Shown: piece by piece, positions 43,541 through 51,332 of the stretch | Numbering within the stretch: the first letter of the stretch is position 1 | Layout: every line of letters begins with the position of its first letter | Assembly (NCBI RefSeq): GCF_015353075.1 | Contig: NZ_CP064188.1 | Span: 186,001 to 250,000, forward strand | Source: Rhizobium sp. 007 | Lineage (GTDB): Bacteria > Pseudomonadota > Alphaproteobacteria > Rhizobiales > Rhizobiaceae | Direction of reading: 5' to 3' | Length of the DNA stretch: 64,000 bases | Notes under the pieces: model-generated | What the model saw: only the letters and a program-made list of their open reading frames with translations | Database searches by the model: none | What the model was told of the DNA's origin: nothing | Translations under genes and position numbers: made by a program

Positions 43541-43762
43541 GTGACGGTCCGCAATCTCTGCGCTCACGGCATCACGGTGTTCAACCGCAAGGCGATCACT
43601 CGAGTAACGACGGCGGCAGGGCGCAATATCGCGCTCAAGGAGGGCGATCCCATCAAGCTCGATAAGAAGCGCTTCACCAATTACACGGCAACACTGCGGG
43701 CGTTTGCGCGCGCACTCGCGGATGGCGTGACGAACCTTCCAGACGTCAAGAAGGGGTCGTAG
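43541..43762 (+). CDS. Hypothetical protein, uncertain
   Basis: A frame of 73 residues (MTVRNLCAHGITVFNRKAIT then RVTTAAGRNIALKEGDPIKL and RFTNYTATLRAFARALADG) with the composition of a real protein but no family I know. No strong ribosome site precedes it, and the surrounding 43308-43990 holds only fragments. It could be the remains of a longer gene. Confidence 0.25.
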   Translation: MTVRNLCAHGITVFNRKAITRVTTAAGRNIALKEGDPIKLDKKRFTNYTATLRAFARALADGVTNLPDVKKGS

Positions 43763-43989
43763 CGCCTTTGGAGCGGCCTCAGGATTCCAATTCGGTAGAC
43801 GGGCTGTTGCGTTGCCATTTGGGCCATACTTACCTTGAAGTCGAGGCGATTGAACTCGCCGAACTGGCCCGGCAGCGGCTAGGCGACGAAAGTCATGTCG
43901 ACGAGCATGGCGGAGCCGAAAGGTGCGGGCGCAACTCGTGCGGCTACAATGTCCGAACGCCTGCTTACGGGATCGAATAAGTCTGTGTC

Positions 43990-44260
43990 CAACGGCTGCC
44001 ATGACGGCGTATAGCCGACCGCTCAACTTGGAAACACGGAAAATCGTTCTGGGAGGTGCGGCCCCGCAATGTGCAGGGCCGCCCCGCGAACATCGCTGTT
44101 GTCAGCGGTTCGCAAAACAGCATCCAACCCCACAACATCGTCACAGGTGGGCTGAGATAGATCGCAGCGCTGACCTTGGCCACTTTGACCTCCCCGAACG
44201 AAGTCGCGTTGGCAACAGAGCGGGTCGAACCAATTCCCTCGGGAGTTTTCGGTGATCGGG
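43990..44260 (-). pseudogene. EamA/DMT-family transporter remnant
   Basis: The reading SVANATSFGEVKVAKVSAAI then YLSPPVTMLWGWMLFCEPLT is the last pair of membrane helices of an EamA transporter; the sequence then continues properly (AALHIAGPHL) in another frame, so there is a frameshift near 44090. Only the C-terminal quarter remains. Confidence 0.7.
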
Positions 44261-44266
44261 GGTTCG

Positions 44267-44284
44267 ACACACACACACACACAC
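44267..44284. repeat. (AC)9 dinucleotide microsatellite
   Basis: Nine AC units in a row, unusual for a bacterial chromosome, between the EamA remnant and the cyclase gene. It lies outside any intact gene. Confidence 0.9.
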
Positions 44285-44328
44285 TGCTTTTCTGACGCAT
44301 GGTCCGTGGGCCAATCGCTCAGCTCGCC

Positions 44329-45765
44329 TTAAACGGCCCCTCCCACCCGAAACACCGGCAGTTCCTGCCGCACGCCTCGAAGATGTGCAGTTCTCGGGTC
44401 GACCGCAAAAGCCGCCAGTCCGTCGCGAACCCCGGTCGCGTCGTAAACGTCCTGGCTGACAAAAATCTCGTCGGCGTCGGCAAGGCCTTGGACGCGCGCA
44501 GCAATGTTCACGGTCTGGCCGAAATAGTCGAGGCGCTCGTTCAGCGTGACCGCAATTGCCGCGCCTCTGTGAACGCCGATCTTGAGGATCAGAGCCTTGT
44601 CTGGCTGCCGCTTGTTGAACGAGGCGATTTCGCTGCGCATGTCGAGCGCCGCGCGCACGGCATCGGCAGGCCTCAGGAACGCTGCCATCACCGCATCGCC
44701 GATCGTCTTGATGATCGCGCCGTTGTGGCGGACCGTCACGTCCTGCAGCCGCTCAAAATGCTGCTGCACAAGTGCAAAGGCATTCAGGTCTCCGATCCGG
44801 TCATAAAGTGCAGTCGAGCCCTTCAGGTCGGTGAAAAGGAGAGCGATGTCCGTGACGCCGAGCCCTTCGTGGCTGCGGATCACCTCGGAGCGAAAGAGGT
44901 CGCGGAACGTCTGGGTCGTGAGCAGCCGCTTCCCTGAGAGGAACGGCGCGAAGTGGAGCGGCGGCGGCCTGTCGACGCCGGGCGGCAGTTGAAGGATCCC
45001 GAACTCGATGCGTTTGTCCGCGACATTGGACATCTCGAAAATCACCTTGCCGGCCGCGATGGTGCCCGCGTCCGGCGTGCTGGACTCGAGGTCAAGACGG
45101 ATTGCAATGCGCTGTTCGCCAGTCGGAAGCGCGGGATCGACAATGAATGTGATACCTGCGTCGCTGTCGGAGCTGCTGCCATGTAATATGCCAGCCTCTG
45201 CGATTATCTCAAAAGCGGTCGTCTCGCCCGGCTCGATATAGGCTAATCCGCGGCTCAGCATCTCCCTCAGGTGGACGAAAGGCGTTCCGTCCGGGATCAA
45301 GCCCTCATTCGTCGACCTGTAGCGGAAAAGATAATCCTCCACCGTCAGCGTCTGCGGATCGTGATAGGAGATGCGGCGAATGGCCGGGTTCACGGTGAAG
45401 GTTATCGCGATCATGTCGTCGAGAGCCGCCACGAAATCCAGATGGCAGTGGGTGCAGCGGCAGTGACTGCGGAGATTCTTGAGAGCCCGGAAGCTATCGA
45501 TGACACAGGAGCAGACCGGACAGATCAGAATCCAGGTCATATCGAAGAGACCTAGGGCGGTGGCGTGCAGGAAGAGAACAATCGTCTCCTCCTCGTTGAG
45601 GCTCTTGTCGGCGGCGAATTTGATCGGATTGATGCGGAAGAGCTCGGCGTCGCTTGCCGAACGGATGTTGCTCTCGAGCTTGGATACGAGCCGCGCACTC
45701 CAGGTCCGGGCCGACTCTAGCGCCGTCAGCTTCTCTTCGAGGTTCTTCTCGTCGATCGATGCCAT
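44329..45765 (-). CDS. Class III adenylate/guanylate cyclase with zinc-type N-terminal domain
   Basis: A cytosolic protein of 478 residues. Residues 1-290 form a DUF5939-like N-terminal region that contains paired cysteines, CPVC (82-85) and CTHC (104-107), a probable zinc site, and a beta-rich part. The C-terminal half is a class III cyclase: LLFTDLKGSTALYDRIGD with the first metal Asp, KTIGDAVMAAFLRPADAVRA with the second, and TVNIAARVQGLADADEIFVS with the Asn-Arg pair. Product likely cAMP. GGAGGAGG precedes ATG 45765; the frame extends upstream to 46062 without a signal. It stands alone between remnants. Confidence 0.85.
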   Translation of the reverse strand: MASIDEKNLEEKLTALESARTWSARLVSKLESNIRSASDAELFRINPIKFAADKSLNEEETIVLFLHATALGLFDMTWILICPVCSCVIDSFRALKNLRSHCRCTHCHLDFVAALDDMIAITFTVNPAIRRISYHDPQTLTVEDYLFRYRSTNEGLIPDGTPFVHLREMLSRGLAYIEPGETTAFEIIAEAGILHGSSSDSDAGITFIVDPALPTGEQRIAIRLDLESSTPDAGTIAAGKVIFEMSNVADKRIEFGILQLPPGVDRPPPLHFAPFLSGKRLLTTQTFRDLFRSEVIRSHEGLGVTDIALLFTDLKGSTALYDRIGDLNAFALVQQHFERLQDVTVRHNGAIIKTIGDAVMAAFLRPADAVRAALDMRSEIASFNKRQPDKALILKIGVHRGAAIAVTLNERLDYFGQTVNIAARVQGLADADEIFVSQDVYDATGVRDGLAAFAVDPRTAHLRGVRQELPVFRVGGAV

Positions 45766-46242
45766 GGCGACCTCCTCCCCGGACTGCGCTATTGTCAACC
45801 GAACGAGTTCAGTTGATCGTCCACCATCAGCGGTTCTACATGTTCGCAGCATTCTAGGTCTACCATGGCGAAAGGCTTCATTGTAGTGGGAAGCCCCCAG
45901 GATCCCCGGACGTGCAGGAGTTGGCGCCGACGAGCCTTTCCGCCGACCCACCCACTTGTCGACATCGGGATGGGTCTTTTCACCGCCGATCACCGCCGTT
46001 ACCACGCTTTTTCGCCTCTTGGCTGTTTCCCGCTCTTCGCGGGTTCTTAGCTCCGGCGGCAATTTTCGGCGTTATTGTAGCAAAAATGGCAGATTTGGCG
46101 CCCCACCGTAGATGAAACTGATAACTACGTTTCCGCTGGATCACTCTGATATTGCGACCGCAGGCACGAAAATCCTACCAATCGTATCCGAGGCCTGCCA
46201 AATCCACCACGCTCGAGCCTGATGTCCGGCCGGGGAGACGCC
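45766..46242. other. Intergenic stretch with no gene recognised
   Basis: Upstream of the cyclase gene and upstream of the membrane-protein gene at 46243. Neither strand shows a family match; it probably contains the two divergent promoters, which I cannot place exactly. Confidence 0.4.
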
Positions 46243-46617
46243 ATGACGAAACTGACGCTTACCCTATCTGCGCTTTACATGGCCCTTGTCGGCTTGGCGC
46301 TGATGTTCTTTCCGATACAGTTCGGCCGGGATGCCGTGCCGACGGATGCTGCACCCGAACTGCTTGCGCTGCTGCGGCTTCTCGGCGGACCGTTCCTCGG
46401 TATCGCCGTGCTTAACTGGCTGTCGAGAAATGCCGAGCCCTCCACGCTCCGTGTCGTCATTCTCGCGAACATCGTCGGCTTCGGCGCCGTCGCGGCAATC
46501 GACATTTGGGGCGTCGTCAGCGGTGAAGCGCGGGACATCGCCAAGCTATTTCTGGTTATCCACCTGCTCTTCACATCGGCCTTCGTGGCGGCAGCCGCTC
46601 GCGGAGGTAAACTCTGA
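46243..46617 (+). CDS. Small four-helix membrane protein, paralogue of 4215-4619
   Basis: A protein of 124 residues with four hydrophobic segments: TLTLSALYMALVGLALMFFP, FLGIAVLNWLSRNAEPS, VVILANIVGFGAVAAIDIWG and LFLVIHLLFTSAFVAAAARG. The middle motif LSRNAEPS matches LARNAEPS of the protein at 4215-4619. GGGGAG lies ahead of ATG 46243. The family is not known to me by function. It is followed, on the opposite strand, by a broken SRPBCC gene. Confidence 0.65.
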   Translation: MTKLTLTLSALYMALVGLALMFFPIQFGRDAVPTDAAPELLALLRLLGGPFLGIAVLNWLSRNAEPSTLRVVILANIVGFGAVAAIDIWGVVSGEARDIAKLFLVIHLLFTSAFVAAAARGGKL

Positions 46618-46710
46618 GGTTCTGTATTGGTGCTCGCTCCCAGCACACTGCTGGTCTTCAATTCCCACGTCGGCCGCTGCTGGTCCATATTCCCTCACAA
46701 CCGCTCGGCC

Positions 46711-47197
46711 TTACTCAAACTGTTGGTCCTCTATCCCCTTCGGATAACGATCGAGCGTCAAGTTAAACTGGATACGGTGCTCGAGCCACGCCTTTAGCCC
46801 GGCAAGCAAAAGCGTAAAGCCTTGCGTGGAATCGGCTACGTAGCGCATGAGCTTATCGGCATCCCCCGTCCATCCGGACTCCTGCCCGCGTACGAACGTC
46901 GTACCCTCCGGAATAGCTTGGAACGTCCATTCCACAGTCGTCGGGCCGCTATAGCCAGGCCATTCAATCACTACGCGCTTGTTTGGCTCCACGAACTTTG
47001 GCGTGACCTCGATGGAGACATCGTGGCTCTCCCAACTTGACGGTCTTACCGGTCTCCAGTCTTCCGCTGCCCTTGCTGGACCAGAACTTCGCCGTGACGT
47101 CCGGGTTCACGATTGCTTCGAATACATGCTCGACCGGCTTGCGGATGAGCATTCCAGTCTTGGCGATTGGTATGCGCGTGAGCTGTGGATTGGTCAT
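46711..47197 (-). pseudogene. AHSA1/SRPBCC-family protein, frameshifted
   Basis: ATG 47197, with AGAGGAAAGCAAC ahead, opens MTNPQLTRIPIAKTGMLIRK then PVEHVFEAIVNPDVTAKFWS, the start of an AHSA1-type START-fold protein. The rest, from VEPNKRVVIEWPGYSGPTTV to LDRYPKGIEDQQFE, lies in a second frame. An extra T in TCAAGTTGGGAG near 47037 accounts for the break (expected KWESHDVSIEV). A single-base error, real or from sequencing, is enough. Confidence 0.75.
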
Positions 47198-47331
47198 GTT
47201 GCTTTCCTCTGGCTACCTCAAGACAGAAACGTCATCTCGTATGTGTAGTTCCGGCCCGTGCGGCCACCTGTTCGCTCCCCGCTGGGCTTGCCTTTCCACC
47301 GAGCCGCAGCCGGCGCCGATGTCCTGGGCCG

Positions 47332-47985
47332 TTATTCAGCGTTCCCATCACTCAGCATGTGATCCGCCAAGCTGTAGCAGTGGCTTGCCTGATAGGCGTT
47401 CCGACCCCGGTTCATGTGCGTCAGGTTGAACGCCCGGATGGCCAGTAATGCTTGAGGCGCCGCGAGGAATTTGCCGATCGAGGAGAAGCCGCGGACCCTG
47501 ATGCCGAAATTGTCGTCGCCTCGCGGGAAGAAATAGCTGACGTCGTCCGGCGTCACGACACAGCGCTCAAGAAAAGCATCGTCTACTTGCTCGTGATCGA
47601 TTGAATGGTCGGTGGTGAAATCGGAAAGATGCACCACGAAAAGCGCGCGGATGCCGTCGCCGTCCGCATAGAGAGAGAAAAGCTCCATCCAGCTCGCATT
47701 GACGCGAACGAGCGCCTTGCCCGGAGTCGATGGCAGACAGGAAACCGACCAGTAGTGCCGTTCGGTCCTGCGAGGGATCGGGATGCAGTCGCGACCGTAG
47801 CGCCGGAGAATGTCCAAAACCTCCTGTGCCTGCGGCTGGCGCAGCAGCTTCTCAAACCGCGCGACGTACTTGAACCGTAGTTCCAGAGACTCCGAGCGCT
47901 CATTGGTGTCGTGCGGGATCGTCTTGCCCTCCATCCAATCGCGCTGCTGCTGGAGATCCAGGAATTGGCGCAGACCGGTGCTCAT
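47332..47985 (-). CDS. Conserved hypothetical protein paired with a TetR regulator
   Basis: A soluble protein of 217 residues with no signal or membrane segment. It reads MSTGLRQFLDLQQQRDWMEG, ARFEKLLRQPQAQEVLDILR, RYGRDCIPIPRRTERHYWSV and VVTPDDVSYFFPRGDDNFGI. I do not recognise the family. It starts in an ATGA overlap with the TetR gene upstream, so both are translated from one messenger and share control. The next gene, an SRPBCC pseudogene, is 135 bases away. Confidence 0.65.
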   Translation of the reverse strand: MSTGLRQFLDLQQQRDWMEGKTIPHDTNERSESLELRFKYVARFEKLLRQPQAQEVLDILRRYGRDCIPIPRRTERHYWSVSCLPSTPGKALVRVNASWMELFSLYADGDGIRALFVVHLSDFTTDHSIDHEQVDDAFLERCVVTPDDVSYFFPRGDDNFGIRVRGFSSIGKFLAAPQALLAIRAFNLTHMNRGRNAYQASHCYSLADHMLSDGNAE

Positions 47986-48560
47986 CGGCGGTCCAGCAGT
48001 CTGGCCACCGCCTCGCGGACAAGGGCGGGGACGCTTTCGGCATCATCCAGATAGGCACTTTCCAGCAGGCCGTCCGAAAGCGCGACGAGGAGGGAAGCAG
48101 TGACGGAAGGAACTGGATCGCCGTCCTCCGCAAGAACGTTACGGAGACTGTCGTGATACCAAACGCGGCGCGCATTGATCGCCTGCCGCACGGGGCTGGC
48201 CGAGTCGGGGTATTCGGCCGCGGCGTTGAGGAACGGACACCCTCGCCAACCTCCCGCGACCACGGCCTCGCTGATGCGCCCCATGATAGCCGAGATCATT
48301 TTCCGAGGAGATTGCTTTGGCAGCGCCGCTACTGCCGCTCGCCCGAGCCGGTCTATCTCTTCGAGATAGGCGACGACGAGGTCATCCTTCGAGGGAAAGT
48401 GATTGTAGAAGGTCGCTTTGGCCACGTCGGCTTCAGCGATGATGCGGTCGATGCCGACAGCATGGATGCCGCCTTCGTAGAAAAGCCGTGTCGCGGTGTC
48501 GAGCAAACGACGACGCGCGGAACCGGCTTCAGACTGGCGTTCAGATTTCTTTTGCCTCAT
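47982..48560 (-). CDS. TetR-family transcriptional regulator
   Basis: A repressor of 192 residues. The helix-turn-helix is RRLLDTATRLFYEGGIHAVG then IDRIIAEADVAKATFYNHFP with SKDDLVVAYLEEIDRLG, the usual TetR/AcrR pattern. The C-terminal domain includes GGWRGCPFLNAAAEYPDSAS, a TetR_C subgroup motif seen in regulators of small oxidoreductase or SnoaL genes. A 10-base inverted repeat at 48579-48609 lies directly between it and the divergent SnoaL-type gene, so it probably represses both its own operon and that gene. It overlaps the next gene by four bases. Confidence 0.85.
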   Translation of the reverse strand: MRQKKSERQSEAGSARRRLLDTATRLFYEGGIHAVGIDRIIAEADVAKATFYNHFPSKDDLVVAYLEEIDRLGRAAVAALPKQSPRKMISAIMGRISEAVVAGGWRGCPFLNAAAEYPDSASPVRQAINARRVWYHDSLRNVLAEDGDPVPSVTASLLVALSDGLLESAYLDDAESVPALVREAVARLLDRR

Positions 48561-48578
48561 TGTTTGACTATGACAGAC

Positions 48579-48609
48579 AGGTCTGTATAGGGCAAGTCCA
48601 TACAGACCT
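48579..48609. promoter_or_regulatory. TetR operator between divergent genes
   Basis: AGGTCTGTAT (48579-48588) and ATACAGACCT (48600-48609) are perfect 10-base inverted arms with an 11-base spacer, in the 68-base gap between the TetR start and the SnoaL start. A second ACAGA run beside it may extend the site. Confidence 0.75.
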
Positions 48610-48628
48610 TTCTGTATTAGAGAATGTT

Positions 48629-48982
48629 ATGCAAGCGAGAGACACGGCCGAAGTCATCCGCCGGTTCAAGCGGGCGTTTGAGGAACACAATCCTGCGATC
48701 TTCGCGGACTTGGTCGCACCGGATTGCGTCATGGAGTCGATCCAGCCCGCGCCGGACGGCACCCGCTACGAAGGGTACGATGTCAACCTGGCGTTCTGGC
48801 AGGCGATGGCGGTCGACCGCGTTTACCGCTTCGAGGTGGAAGACACTTTTGTGATGGGCGACCGCGCCAACATCCGCTGGCGCTTCCATTTCGGCGACGG
48901 TGGCTCGGTGCGCCGCGTCAGCCTGATGCGCATGATCATAGCAAGGTCACAGAATGCGTTCAAAAGACCGACTGGATGGTAA
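48629..48982 (+). CDS. SnoaL/NTF2-like protein with frameshifted end
   Basis: A protein of 117 residues of the SnoaL-like fold: MQARDTAEVIRRFKRAFEEH, NPAIFADLVAPDCVMESIQP and RYEGYDVNLAFWQAMAVDRV with RVYRFEVEDTFVMGDRANIR. Such proteins bind small ligands or act as isomerase-like enzymes. The closing strand, expected as a VTECV-type ending, lies in another frame (KVTECVQKTDW at about 48940), while the annotated frame ends MRMIIARSQNAFKRPTGW; a base was probably lost near 48930. ATG 48629 has only a weak site. The TetR operator is directly upstream. Confidence 0.6.
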   Translation: MQARDTAEVIRRFKRAFEEHNPAIFADLVAPDCVMESIQPAPDGTRYEGYDVNLAFWQAMAVDRVYRFEVEDTFVMGDRANIRWRFHFGDGGSVRRVSLMRMIIARSQNAFKRPTGW

Positions 48983-49040
48983 CGAAACCAAGACGAACTA
49001 ATCTTAGTTTGAACCAAACCTGGAACAGGCGCTCACGCCT

Positions 49041-50066
49041 TTAGCCTGCCCTTTGTGTGCTTTGGCGCTTAATCAGCTCGTAGCCGAGATCGATGACCGG
49101 CGGCTCAACCGCCCGGCCGCCGATATTCGATAAAAGCATTTCCATCGCCTTGCGGCCCATGTCTTCCCGGAAGGTCTTGATGCTTGTAATCGACGGATTG
49201 GCAACTGCCATCATCTCCAGGTCGTTGAAACCGCAGATACCCATGTCAGCGGGAACGCTGATTTGACGTCGCTGGCATTCAAAAAGAACACCCAAAGCCA
49301 GGTCGTCATTATTGCAAAATACCGCATCGGCATCTGGCGCCCGCGCGAGAAGCTCGGATAACAGCTCACAGCCCAGCGTCACGGTCGATGCCTTCGGGGT
49401 GGTGACGATAAGGCGCGGATCGAACAGCCCCGCCCTGTCCAAGCATTGAGAAAAACCCTCAAGCCGCCTCTGGGTGCGCGGATCCATCCGGGCACCCAGG
49501 AAAGCTATTCGTCGATAACCGCAATCGACAAGATGCCGGGCGGCGGTGAATGCGCCATCGAAATGAGAAAAACCCACCATCATGTCGACAGGCTTGTCTC
49601 CAATCTCCATGATCTGAACCACTGGGCAGTCCGCCTTGAGCAATTGGGCGCGCGCCGCTGACGATTGATCTATGCCGGTAACAATCAGACCGACGGGCCG
49701 TTGACTGAGGAAGACCCGTAAAAGCCTCTCTTCCTCGAGCAAAGAGTACCGCGTGTTACCGGTCTGGACTCGATAGGAGGCGTTCTCCGCTTCCGAATAG
49801 ATGCCGCGCAGTACGTCGGCGAAAACATTATTGGTCACCGAGGGAATAAGGACGCCGATTACATCGGTTCGCGCGGACGCAAGCGCACTCGCAGCGGGAT
49901 CGGGAACATATCCCAACTCATCGACAACCTGCTGGATTCGCTCGCGGAGCTTTTGCGAAACACTCTCGGGATTTCGCAATGCGCGCGACACAGTGATTGC
50001 GCTAACATCCGCCACCTTGGCGATCTCGACGAGAGTTATCTTCCTCTTTGTGCTTTTCTTTCGCAT
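49041..50066 (-). CDS. LacI-family repressor, gluconate-type (GntR-like)
   Basis: A repressor of 341 residues with the N-terminal LacI helix-turn-helix ITLVEIAKVADVSAITVSRA then LRNPESVSQKLRERIQQVVD and a full effector domain (GVLIPSVTNNVFADVLRGIY; DADAVFCNNDDLALGVLFEC; PADMGICGFNDLEMMAVANP). It is divergent from the gluconokinase and TRAP genes and resembles the GntR repressors that respond to gluconate or its phosphate. The 20-base palindrome at 50113-50132 lies between the two transcription units and is its likely operator. Confidence 0.85.
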   Translation of the reverse strand: MRKKSTKRKITLVEIAKVADVSAITVSRALRNPESVSQKLRERIQQVVDELGYVPDPAASALASARTDVIGVLIPSVTNNVFADVLRGIYSEAENASYRVQTGNTRYSLLEEERLLRVFLSQRPVGLIVTGIDQSSAARAQLLKADCPVVQIMEIGDKPVDMMVGFSHFDGAFTAARHLVDCGYRRIAFLGARMDPRTQRRLEGFSQCLDRAGLFDPRLIVTTPKASTVTLGCELLSELLARAPDADAVFCNNDDLALGVLFECQRRQISVPADMGICGFNDLEMMAVANPSITSIKTFREDMGRKAMEMLLSNIGGRAVEPPVIDLGYELIKRQSTQRAG

Positions 50067-50107
50067 CCTTGTTCCTCCTTTCCCGGAGATAACTCAAAAT
50101 CAGTCTA

Positions 50108-50136
50108 TTGACAAATGATTGCGCAATCATTTAGAA
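50108..50136 (+). promoter_or_regulatory. gnt promoter with operator between -35 and -10
   Basis: TTGACA (50108-50113) and, after 17 bases, TTAGAA (50131-50136) look like -35 and -10 boxes. The palindrome AAATGATTGCGCAATCATTT (50113-50132) fills the spacer, so LacI-type repressor binding would block the polymerase. The -10 match is poor. Confidence 0.7.
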
Positions 50137-50173
50137 AGCCCGCCTATCGAAACGCTCTGGGAGGAGGCGGCAA

Positions 50174-50719
50174 ATGGTTGCTGTAGCCGTTCGCGTCGCG
50201 CAGCCCGAATTTGTACTCGTGATGGGGGTTTGCGGCGTCGGCAAGTCAACGATCGCACGGAAAATCGCTGATCGTGTGGGTGGCGCCTTTGTCGAGGCCG
50301 ATGATTACCACTCGACCGAAAATAAGCTGGCTATGGCTAGCGGCAAACCGCTCACCGACGAACAGCGTTGGCCGTGGCTCGACGCGGTTGCAGCCGCCGC
50401 ATTGAGCAAGTCCTCAAAGAGCGACGGTCCCGCATTGATTGCTTGTTCCGCACTGAAGCGTCGCTACCGCGACTTTCTCCGCGAGAAGCTCGGATCCCTG
50501 TCGGTCGTTTATCTCACTGGCGCGCCAGCATTAATTCGGCGGCGTCTTGAGGCGAGGCAGTCTCATTTTATGCCGCCTCGGTTGCTGGACAGTCAGCTTT
50601 CGGATCTGGAAGCACCCGAAACCGATGAAGCCGGAATCGCGATCGACATCGATGGTGAGCCAACGAGCCTCGTGGAGGATGTTTGCCGGTGCCTGGGGTT
50701 CAGCCCTTCGCAAGACTAA
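50174..50719 (+). CDS. gntK: Gluconokinase
   Basis: A kinase of 181 residues phosphorylating D-gluconate to 6-phosphogluconate with ATP, the entry to the Entner-Doudoroff and pentose phosphate routes. The P-loop is GVCGVGKST (18-26), with FVEADDYHSTENKLAMASGK just after, WPWLDAVA, ACSALKRRYRDFLRE and VYLTGAPALIRRRLEARQSH, all typical of the GntK family. GGGAGGAGG precedes ATG 50174. It is the first gene of an operon with the TRAP transporter genes, 31 bases ahead of the DctQ gene. Confidence 0.9.
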   Translation: MVAVAVRVAQPEFVLVMGVCGVGKSTIARKIADRVGGAFVEADDYHSTENKLAMASGKPLTDEQRWPWLDAVAAAALSKSSKSDGPALIACSALKRRYRDFLREKLGSLSVVYLTGAPALIRRRLEARQSHFMPPRLLDSQLSDLEAPETDEAGIAIDIDGEPTSLVEDVCRCLGFSPSQD

Positions 50720-50750
50720 GAGGCGCGATTTTGAGAGTCGGGAGGAAGCT

Positions 50751-51308
50751 ATGACGACGATCGCAGACCGAATTCAAAAGGCCACGGAATGGGTTATGGC
50801 CGGAACCCTCGCGGTGATGGTTGTGCTCGTATTTGGCAATGCCGTCGGGCGCTATGTGTTGAATAGCGGCTTTGCAGCATCGGAAGAGATATCAAGGCTT
50901 GCGTTTGTCTGGCTGATCTTTCTCGGAGCGGCTGTCGCGGTTCGTGAGCGCGCTCATGTGGGCGTCGACATGCTGGTGTTGCTCCTGCCGAAAGCCGGGA
51001 AGCGTCTCTGCCTTATCATCACGAATGTACTGACCCTATACGCGCTGTGGCTTTTTGCGGCAGGCAGCTGGCAACAGACCGTAATCGGCATGAACAGTCA
51101 CGCGCCCGTAACCGGCCTTCCATTGGCAGCTTTCGCGGCGGCGGGCTTGATCTCTTCGATCGCGATGGCAGCGCTCTTTGCAATCGATCTGGTTAGGGTT
51201 CTGACAGGACGTCTCACCGAGGGAGAAATGGTCCAGGTTCGCGAGAGCACGGGTCAGGAAGAAGCCGCAGAAGCAGTGCGCGAAATTTCTCGCAGCGAAC
51301 GTCGCTGA
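50751..51308 (+). CDS. TRAP transporter small permease (DctQ type)
   Basis: A protein of 185 residues with four membrane segments: WVMAGTLAVMVVLVFGNAVG, LAFVWLIFLGAAVAVRERAH, LIITNVLTLYALWLFAAGSW and LAAFAAAGLISSIAMAALFA. The RERAHVGVDML segment is the DctQ signature. The small permease works with the large DctM and a periplasmic binding protein in sodium-coupled uptake. GGAGG is nine bases before ATG 50751. It lies between the gluconokinase and DctM genes, 24 bases from the latter, so the substrate is probably gluconate or a related sugar acid. Confidence 0.9.
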   Translation: MTTIADRIQKATEWVMAGTLAVMVVLVFGNAVGRYVLNSGFAASEEISRLAFVWLIFLGAAVAVRERAHVGVDMLVLLLPKAGKRLCLIITNVLTLYALWLFAAGSWQQTVIGMNSHAPVTGLPLAAFAAAGLISSIAMAALFAIDLVRVLTGRLTEGEMVQVRESTGQEEAAEAVREISRSERR

Positions 51309-51332
51309 GCGGGACGAGGGGGAGGGCATCCA

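Noticed and set aside
44267..44284. (AC)9 run as a phase-variation switch
   Set aside because: It lies outside intact coding sequence and not between recognisable -35 and -10 boxes.
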